Shown: piece by piece, positions 6,361 to 10,366 of the stretch | How positions within the stretch are numbered: position 1 is the stretch's first letter | Layout of the letters: each line of letters starts with the position of its first letter | NCBI GenBank assembly: GCA_913046825.1 | Contig: CAJWTF010000135.1 | Coordinates: 1 to 10,366 of the forward strand | DNA length: 10,366 bases | DNA from: an uncultured Rickettsiales bacterium | GTDB taxonomy: Bacteria > Pseudomonadota > Alphaproteobacteria > UBA8366 | Direction: 5' to 3' | The notes under the pieces: generated by a model | Database searches by the model: none | What the model was told of the DNA's origin: nothing | The model's input: only the letters and a program-made list of their open reading frames with translations | Made by a program: the position numbers and the translations under genes

Positions 6361-6535
6361 GCCTTCGGCGCGGGCCAGGGCATCTTCTGTACCCTCCATG
6401 GCCGCCAGCATCATGGCTGCTGCGGTGACGCCTTCATTATATGTGGGCCGTATCCTTATTGTGTCCGGCACCCGAGGCTTCCTCGACGGTCTCCATGTAA
6501 CTGTCTTCAAGCATGTGTTGGTTTGAAGTGTCCAT
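6361..6535 (-). pseudogene. Frameshifted acidic coding remnant
   Basis: From ATG 6535 the minus strand reads MDTSNQHMLEDSYMETVEEA, then SGAGHNKDTAHI and a stop at 6437. The next frame picks up with YNEGVTAAAMMLAAMEGTED then ALARAEG to about 6361. Both parts are acidic and helix-prone, so they look like one N-terminal region split by a small indel near 6440-6460. Upstream of ATG 6535 is only a weak purine stretch (AAGAAAAAAG). I recognise no family. It may be the start of a gene that once preceded the OmpA-family gene, or the start of a fused longer gene. The downstream boundary is where the native reading meets the flipped segment. Confidence 0.4.
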
Positions 6536-6573
6536 TTTACTTTTTTCTTGTGAATAAATCGAGATCGAAACAT

Positions 6574-6648
6574 TGCACTAAATATTATTTAAATTGAATC
6601 CTATATTTATTATGGCTTTCAGATTCGTGTATTTTACTAATACTTGAT
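6574..6648. other. AT-rich intergenic spacer
   Basis: Seventy-five bases with far higher AT content than the surrounding genes, between the ygiC stop and the decayed OmpA region. It contains several TAAATATT/TATTTAT-like stretches that could serve as promoter elements for the remnant on the minus strand. I see no hairpin followed by a T-run, so no terminator is called. Confidence 0.4.
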
Positions 6649-7809
6649 CTAATCCAGAATAACATGGGGGATAAATCGAGCGTCGTCGCCGGTCACCAAT
6701 ATCTTGTCCTCGCGAATACACATTCCAGCGGCGCGACTGGCGACGACCCAGCATCCGGCCATTGGGTAATTGCCGTCGAATTCCGGCAGCGGATGGAAGG
6801 CTTGCACGATATGCCCTTCCTGTCCGTAGTCGCCCGGATGCAACGTCTCTGTCGCCCCTTCGCGGACCAGGTCGATATTCTGTCCTTCGCGAGAGTAGAT
6901 AGGTTTTCGCACGAAAGTATCGCCAAGCGCCGAGGCGCGCGGGTCGTCTTCGAAATAGGCCGGTAGTAAATTTGGGTGCCCTTCAAACATTTCCCACAGA
7001 AGCGGCAATAGCCCCTTGTTCGAGAGGATGGATTTCCAAGCGGGCTCCATGAACACGGTACCGCTCTTCGGGATATGAGCGGCGAATTCCTCGGCGAGCA
7101 GCCATTCCCAGGGGTAGAGCTTGAAGAGGGTGTCTATCACACGGTCGTTGGGGTCGGTGAAGCGGCCGGCGGGGTCGATACCGATTGTCTCGATCTCCAT
7201 CAAGACCGTCTCGAGCCCGCCTTGGCGCGCACAATCCTCCAAATAAGCGACGGTACCGCGGTCTTCCTCGCTGCCACTAGCGCAGGCGAGATGGAGGGGG
7301 CCGGGGATGCCGAAATTAGCGAGGGTTTCGACGATCCGCTCATGCAGCGAGTTAAACTGATCGCAGCCTTCCGGCACCAAACCCCGTTCGAGAGCCTGCT
7401 CCAACCAGACCCATTGGAAGATCGAAGATTCGTAAAGCGCGGTCGGCGTGTCCGCATTGTATTCGAGGAGCTTTGCCGGGCTGTTGCCGCCGTATGAGAA
7501 ATCCATCCGGCCATAGAAGTTCTTCTCCTGCCGGTTCCAGCTGCCTGCGATGTAATCCCAATAGGTCTCCGGAATGGCGAGGCGACGTAATACTTCCTCG
7601 TCGGCCACGGCACGTTCCACAACCGCGAAGCAAAAGTTCTCAATTTCCTCGACCGGGTCTTCGAGGTCGTCTTCGATTTGCCGCAAGGTGAACTGGTAAT
7701 AGGCGCTTTCATCCCAATAGGGGTCGCCATCTATCGAATGGAAATCGAAGCCGTGTTCGACGGCCGTCTCTTTCCAGTCTTCCCGTACCGCGACGGGGAT
7801 ACGCTGCAT
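6649..7809 (-). CDS. ygiC: YgiC-type glutathionylspermidine synthase-like ATP-grasp ligase
   Basis: A 386-residue protein, the length I recall for Escherichia coli YgiC. It belongs to the family related to the synthetase half of glutathionylspermidine synthase, which forms an amide bond using ATP. Recognisable segments are SYGGNSPAKLLEYNADTPTA (105-124, the EYNADTPT substrate/ATP-site signature), LYPWEWLLAE (231-240), FMEPAWKSILSNKGLLPLLW (253-272), and FVRKPIYSREGQNI (299-312) with the Lys and Glu expected to bind the nucleotide. The frame is open further upstream to 8010, but that stretch overlaps ygiB in another frame. ATG 7809, four bases after the ygiB stop, gives the family length and is chosen. 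The Shine-Dalgarno signal is weak, so translational coupling to ygiB is likely. The physiological substrates of YgiC are not established; it lacks the amidase half of bifunctional GspS. Confidence 0.93.
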   Translation of the reverse strand: MQRIPVAVREDWKETAVEHGFDFHSIDGDPYWDESAYYQFTLRQIEDDLEDPVEEIENFCFAVVERAVADEEVLRRLAIPETYWDYIAGSWNRQEKNFYGRMDFSYGGNSPAKLLEYNADTPTALYESSIFQWVWLEQALERGLVPEGCDQFNSLHERIVETLANFGIPGPLHLACASGSEEDRGTVAYLEDCARQGGLETVLMEIETIGIDPAGRFTDPNDRVIDTLFKLYPWEWLLAEEFAAHIPKSGTVFMEPAWKSILSNKGLLPLLWEMFEGHPNLLPAYFEDDPRASALGDTFVRKPIYSREGQNIDLVREGATETLHPGDYGQEGHIVQAFHPLPEFDGNYPMAGCWVVASRAAGMCIREDKILVTGDDARFIPHVILD

Positions 7810-7813
7810 ATGT

Positions 7814-8356
7814 TTAGCCGGCGACGGAACCGAAGGAACGGGCTCGGGCGCCAAACCCACCGCGCGAGAGGGTCGAGGTTTTCGTGCTTGGCCGAGCGCC
7901 GGTCGATTTGGCGACCTGGGTGCGACCGATTTGATTACCGACCTTTTTATTGTCCGCTGTGCGATAGGATTTCGCGTCATCCTTGGAGCGATAGAGCGGC
8001 TGTGAGGCAACGCCGGAACGCCCGCCGAGCATGCTGCCCATCATGTAACCCATCATCAATGGCATAAATATGGAGCCGCCGCTCTGTGTTTGATGCTGCG
8101 CCGAAGCTTCGCATTGCTCGGCGCCGAAATCGGCTTCGCAGTCCTGTTGTGACGTATATTTTGGTGCTACTTCAGCATGTTGAGATTTGGCGGCCTGGTA
8201 GTCTGCTTCGCACTGTTCGCGATCGACATCGCCGTTGGCGAGGCATTGAGATAGGTTTTGGAAGACGGCCGCGTCCACTGCCGGTTCTTCGCAAGCCGTC
8301 AGCGCGAAGACGCTGGCGCTCATCATCACCAAACCGATTGTTTTCGAACGTTTCAT
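7814..8356 (-). CDS. ygiB: YgiB-family (DUF1190) lipoprotein
   Basis: A 180-residue protein with a lipoprotein signal peptide: MKRSKTIGLV, a hydrophobic core, and lipobox LTAC with Cys22 as the lipidated residue. Asp is not at position +2 (Glu-Glu follows Cys), so outer-membrane sorting is plausible. The mature part shows the DUF1190 landmarks: four cysteines in an N-terminal block (Cys38, Cys49, Cys73, Cys82), with PKYTSQQDCEADFGAEQC at 65-82, then IFMPLMMGYMMGSMLGG (96-112), SQPLYRSKDD, and a C-terminal TSTLSRGGFGARA. It is somewhat shorter than E. coli YgiB (about 220-230 residues), ending soon after RGGFG. The strong site GAGAGGGA lies five bases upstream of the ATG. Coupling to ygiC with a four-base gap repeats the enterobacterial ygiBC arrangement. 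Its function is unknown; a partner role with the ligase at the envelope is inferred. Confidence 0.93.
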   Translation of the reverse strand: MKRSKTIGLVMMSASVFALTACEEPAVDAAVFQNLSQCLANGDVDREQCEADYQAAKSQHAEVAPKYTSQQDCEADFGAEQCEASAQHQTQSGGSIFMPLMMGYMMGSMLGGRSGVASQPLYRSKDDAKSYRTADNKKVGNQIGRTQVAKSTGARPSTKTSTLSRGGFGARARSFGSVAG

Positions 8357-8360
8357 TGTA

Positions 8361-8368
8361 TCCCTCTC
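8361..8368 (-). promoter_or_regulatory. Ribosome binding site of ygiB
   Basis: GAGAGGGA on the minus strand, ending five bases before ATG 8356. It fixes the ygiB start. Further upstream, TTGGCA and TATAGT occur with 19 bases between them, a poor sigma-70 spacing, so no promoter is called. Confidence 0.7.
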
Positions 8369-8436
8369 AATGTTTCGATCTGTCTTCTTGATATAACACT
8401 ATATCGGCGCTCTTGGAACGATTGCCAAGGGAAGGT

Positions 8437-9987
8437 TTACTCTTCGACGTTCACGACCATGCTATTTTCTGCGATACCGACACGCGGGATTGTCCGGAGA
8501 TCCCGGCTCAGATCCGCGAGGGAGCGGTACGGCAGGGATTTAAAGTCGAGTTTTTGCACGAGACGCGGCAATTCGTTGGCGATATCCCGGTCGAAGGCGA
8601 AGCATTTCATGATTTCGATCCCGGTCGGCGGCTCCACGATCCAATCAAACCGCATGGATGGTCCCGGGATGTGCAAATCCTTGCCTCCTGCCACGAAGGC
8701 GTTGCGGTGGTAATGATTGGGGAAGACGCGCATGATCGCGCCGTCCGCCTGTCGGTAGAAACAATAAAGGTAGCTGTCTCGGCCGGTCTCGATAAACAAG
8801 ACCATCTTTTGTCCGGTTCGGTAGATCGGGTTGGCGCCGCGATTGCTGCGGATACGTATCGAAATCGGACCCAGCCGGTCGCTGTCCCGCTCGCTCTGAT
8901 AGGTCTCGTCCGGCTCCAAGGACAGGTCGATCGAGTTCGTGCGGATGTCACCTTGCCAGGTCAGGATGTTATCGCTGCCGTCACGTAATGTGAGTTGAAT
9001 ATCGACTTTCTCGCCCAGCACCCAATAACGGCCGCTTAAGATATAGTCGTCGGTTGGTGACGCCGTCATTTCCCGGTCGGCGGATTTCTGCGCGAGCTTG
9101 AGGCCCTGTATTCCTGTCTTGCGCTCAGAAATTACGGCATCGGCGACGTTGATGGATTGACCGACGGTTCCTCTACCCTTGCGGAGTCCACCGATGACGC
9201 GGGCAGAAAACCATTTCCCGAAGGGCGTCTGAATGCCGCTGTCGCCATAGCGGACACCCTGTGGGCGAATGGTGCGGATCGTCGGCAGCTGCTGGCGGAA
9301 ATACGTTGTACTGCGCTTGATGGCGTCCGCAATACCCATAGTGGGCGTGTGGTCGAAATTGTATTCCAAGCGGTACCAGTTGGTTGTCGCTGCGATACCG
9401 CCCGTGGAGACATTGGTCGCCCGATATCGGACATAGACCGTGCGCCCGTTACTTTCCGGTTTTACGTCACCGATGATCAAGACATCGGCGCCCGCGTTGC
9501 GCATGAGTTTTCCGAGTTTCTCCGATGACTGACGAAGCTGGTTGAAATCGTCTATCTCTTGGGTGACGATTTTGAGATCTTCTCGGGCGACGTATTCATC
9601 GCTTTGGTCTTTGCGGCGGATGAGTTCGGCGAGCAATGAATCGCTCAACATCTCAGCGTAATCTTCTGAGACAACAGATTCTTTTTGCCAAAACGGCCAG
9701 ATCGCGATTTTTCGTTTTTGCGGTTCCGCGTTATCCGGCGTCTTTTCGTCCCACCATTGTTTCAGCTCCCAGGTGGATTTTTTTAGGTGGCCGGAAAGCG
9801 TCGACTTTGGTTTTGAGACCTCGATCTTCGGGTTCAGTCCAGCAAGGAGTTCGCCGGCCATAATTCGGACGATCTCGTGCCGATCCTTTAGGGACGTTGG
9901 GTTTTTGTCAGCCGCTACCGAAACCGCAGGCAACAGACAGAGCAGAACACAGACAACAAGACGGTATGAGGACCAGGAATGAGTCAT
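8437..9987 (-). CDS. Exported protein with FlgO/CsgG-like N-domain and C-terminal DUF4384
   Basis: A 516-residue protein with a Sec signal peptide (LVVCVLLCLLPAVSVAA, cleavage near residue 26), so probably periplasmic or surface-associated. Residues about 92-180 (KIAIWPFWQ, YAEMLSDSLLAELIRR, YVAREDLKIVTQEI, GADVLIIGDVK) have the layout of the nucleotide-binding-like domain of CsgG/FlgO/TolB-N type proteins. A second, related layout appears at about 255-340 (FSARVIGGLRKG, DDYILSGRYWVLGEKVDIQL). DUF4384 covers about 373-455, with ISIRIRSNRG, YRTGQKMVLFIETGRDSYLY and MRVFPNHYHRNAFVAGG. In known genomes DUF4384 often occurs in or beside caspase-like or serine/threonine-kinase proteins, but no catalytic domain is present here. 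Its ATG overlaps the stop of the upstream gene in ATGA, so the two are translated together. The CsgG-like call is from pattern and is less certain than DUF4384. Confidence 0.82.
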   Translation of the reverse strand: MTHSWSSYRLVVCVLLCLLPAVSVAADKNPTSLKDRHEIVRIMAGELLAGLNPKIEVSKPKSTLSGHLKKSTWELKQWWDEKTPDNAEPQKRKIAIWPFWQKESVVSEDYAEMLSDSLLAELIRRKDQSDEYVAREDLKIVTQEIDDFNQLRQSSEKLGKLMRNAGADVLIIGDVKPESNGRTVYVRYRATNVSTGGIAATTNWYRLEYNFDHTPTMGIADAIKRSTTYFRQQLPTIRTIRPQGVRYGDSGIQTPFGKWFSARVIGGLRKGRGTVGQSINVADAVISERKTGIQGLKLAQKSADREMTASPTDDYILSGRYWVLGEKVDIQLTLRDGSDNILTWQGDIRTNSIDLSLEPDETYQSERDSDRLGPISIRIRSNRGANPIYRTGQKMVLFIETGRDSYLYCFYRQADGAIMRVFPNHYHRNAFVAGGKDLHIPGPSMRFDWIVEPPTGIEIMKCFAFDRDIANELPRLVQKLDFKSLPYRSLADLSRDLRTIPRVGIAENSMVVNVEE

Positions 9988-10304
9988 TGTGCCGTGTACT
10001 CGTTATTACGTTCGGCTGTGTGAATGCCAGGTATGCGTTCCAGCTTTGTGACGATTTCGGCGTCGCTATCGGTGGCTTCGACTTCGACTAGGTGTCGGTT
10101 ACCTTGCAAGCTTCGCGCTGGCTTCACGGAAACGGTCAGGTCTTCCAGCAAGCGGTGCAATTCGGACTCGATCAAGGAATCGTCGACAGCGATGATGAAT
10201 TCGCGCAGTTGAGTGGCTTCCTCGGTCTTTTGTCCGGCGAAAATACCGCCGATTAGTATCAGGAGGGCGACACCGATAAGAGTTTTGACTAATGATTTTC
10301 GCAT
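9984..10304 (-). CDS. Small membrane-anchored protein with a subtilase-propeptide-like (I9-like) domain
   Basis: A 106-residue protein starting MRKSLVKTLIGVALLILIGG, a positively charged N-terminus plus one hydrophobic segment: an uncleaved anchor or a signal peptide. The soluble part runs strand (LREFIIAVDD), helix (IESELHRLLEDL), strand (SVKPARSL), strand (HLVEVEAT), helix (DAEIVTKLERIPG) and strand (IHTAERNNEYT). That order, and especially LERIPGIHTAERN, resembles the ferredoxin-like prodomain of S8 subtilases (peptidase inhibitor I9), where a LxxxPGVxxAExN motif is common. The resemblance is from memory and short, so the function is only a suggestion. A TTG at 10316 would add four residues; ATG 10304 is preferred, with a weak TTGAGA upstream. 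It overlaps the DUF4384 gene by four bases. Its own upstream partner, perhaps a protease, lies beyond the window. Confidence 0.75.
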   Translation of the reverse strand: MRKSLVKTLIGVALLILIGGIFAGQKTEEATQLREFIIAVDDSLIESELHRLLEDLTVSVKPARSLQGNRHLVEVEATDSDAEIVTKLERIPGIHTAERNNEYTAQ

Positions 10305-10366
10305 TTTGGTTCTCAATATAGGCTCTTGCCGCTGATGTTACTGCAATCCGGTATTTACTGTCCGGT
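10305..10366. other. Upstream region of the two-gene operon, cut by the window edge
   Basis: Sixty-two bases without a coding frame I can support. On the minus strand TATATT occurs shortly before the start, but the nearest TTGCAG is 20 bases further up, too far for a good sigma-70 promoter. CCGG occurs twice, flanking TATTTACTGT, as a possible small dyad. Nothing is called with confidence. Confidence 0.3.

Noticed and set aside
5887..6573. A continuous 228-residue minus-strand frame that could be called an intact OmpA-family protein
   Set aside because: Its middle reads antisense to a clear plus-strand signal peptide, its N-terminus is basic and unlike the acidic peptide in the neighbouring frame, and it lacks a signal peptide and half of the OmpA domain.
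7810..8010. A 67-residue N-terminal extension of ygiC
   Set aside because: It overlaps the ygiB coding sequence in another frame, is rich in Arg/Pro/Ser as expected for shadow translation, and would exceed the family length. ATG 7809 gives exactly 386 residues.
6562..8380. Shared 13-mer GATCGAAACATTG upstream of the OmpA remnant and, on the other strand, upstream of ygiB
   Set aside because: A single 13-base match between two places in 10 kb is about what chance predicts, and the flanks do not match.
8400..8436. Possible terminator after the DUF4384 gene (CTTGG...CCAAG)
   Set aside because: The stem is only five base pairs with an eight-base loop, and no T-run follows on the transcribed strand.
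1..10366. CRISPR array, tRNA, rRNA, integrase, transposase or attachment site
   Set aside because: No regularly spaced repeats, no tRNA-like cloverleaf sequence, and no recombinase or transposase motif was seen in any frame.

Overview
The window looks like a moderately GC-rich alphaproteobacterial chromosome segment, probably Rhodospirillales-like. This rests on the family mix (PAS_5-type fragments, an L-2-keto-3-deoxyarabonate dehydratase-like enzyme), on intergenic palindromes with the core TTCGACAAGCTCAG, and on base composition. No 16S or other phylogenetic marker is present, so the assignment is inference. Every intact gene lies on the minus strand. The only plus-strand coding signals are fragments.

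Layout from left to right. (1) 1-420: two short plus-strand pieces that repeat the same peptide motif in different frames. They look like the C-terminal half of a PAS_5-type sensory domain, duplicated and decayed. (2) 448-5120: a four-gene minus-strand catabolic cluster, transcribed as adenylate-forming acyl-CoA ligase, D-2-hydroxyacid dehydrogenase, DapA-superfamily dehydratase/aldolase (closest in recalled sequence to L-KDA dehydratase), then TauD/TfdA-type Fe(II)/2-oxoglutarate dioxygenase. Two of its gaps carry REP-like palindromes, one of them a REPIN-like inverted pair. (3) 5210-6600: a zone of gene decay. It holds a frameshifted gene for a probably exported protein, the C-terminal half of an OmpA-family peptidoglycan-binding domain, a complete signal peptide with a good ribosome binding site on the opposite strand, and a frameshifted acidic leader. 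A local inversion with deletion explains this arrangement best. (4) 6649-8356: a tightly coupled ygiB-ygiC pair, a DUF1190 lipoprotein and a glutathionylspermidine-synthase-like ATP-grasp ligase. (5) 8437-10304: two overlapping genes for envelope proteins. One is a small membrane-anchored protein whose soluble part resembles a subtilase propeptide. The other is an exported protein with a FlgO/CsgG-like N-terminal domain and a C-terminal DUF4384.

How the genes may work together. The four-gene cluster has the logic of a pathway for an organic acid (CoA activation, hydroxyacid/keto-acid redox, dehydration or C-C cleavage, oxidative hydroxylation), but the substrate cannot be read from sequence and no transporter or regulator lies in the window. 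The right half is envelope-oriented: a lipoprotein, a peptide/amine ligase, a signal-peptide protein and a membrane-anchored protein. The most unusual material is the decayed and inverted OmpA locus, the catabolic gene combination, and the small protein paired with the DUF4384 protein.
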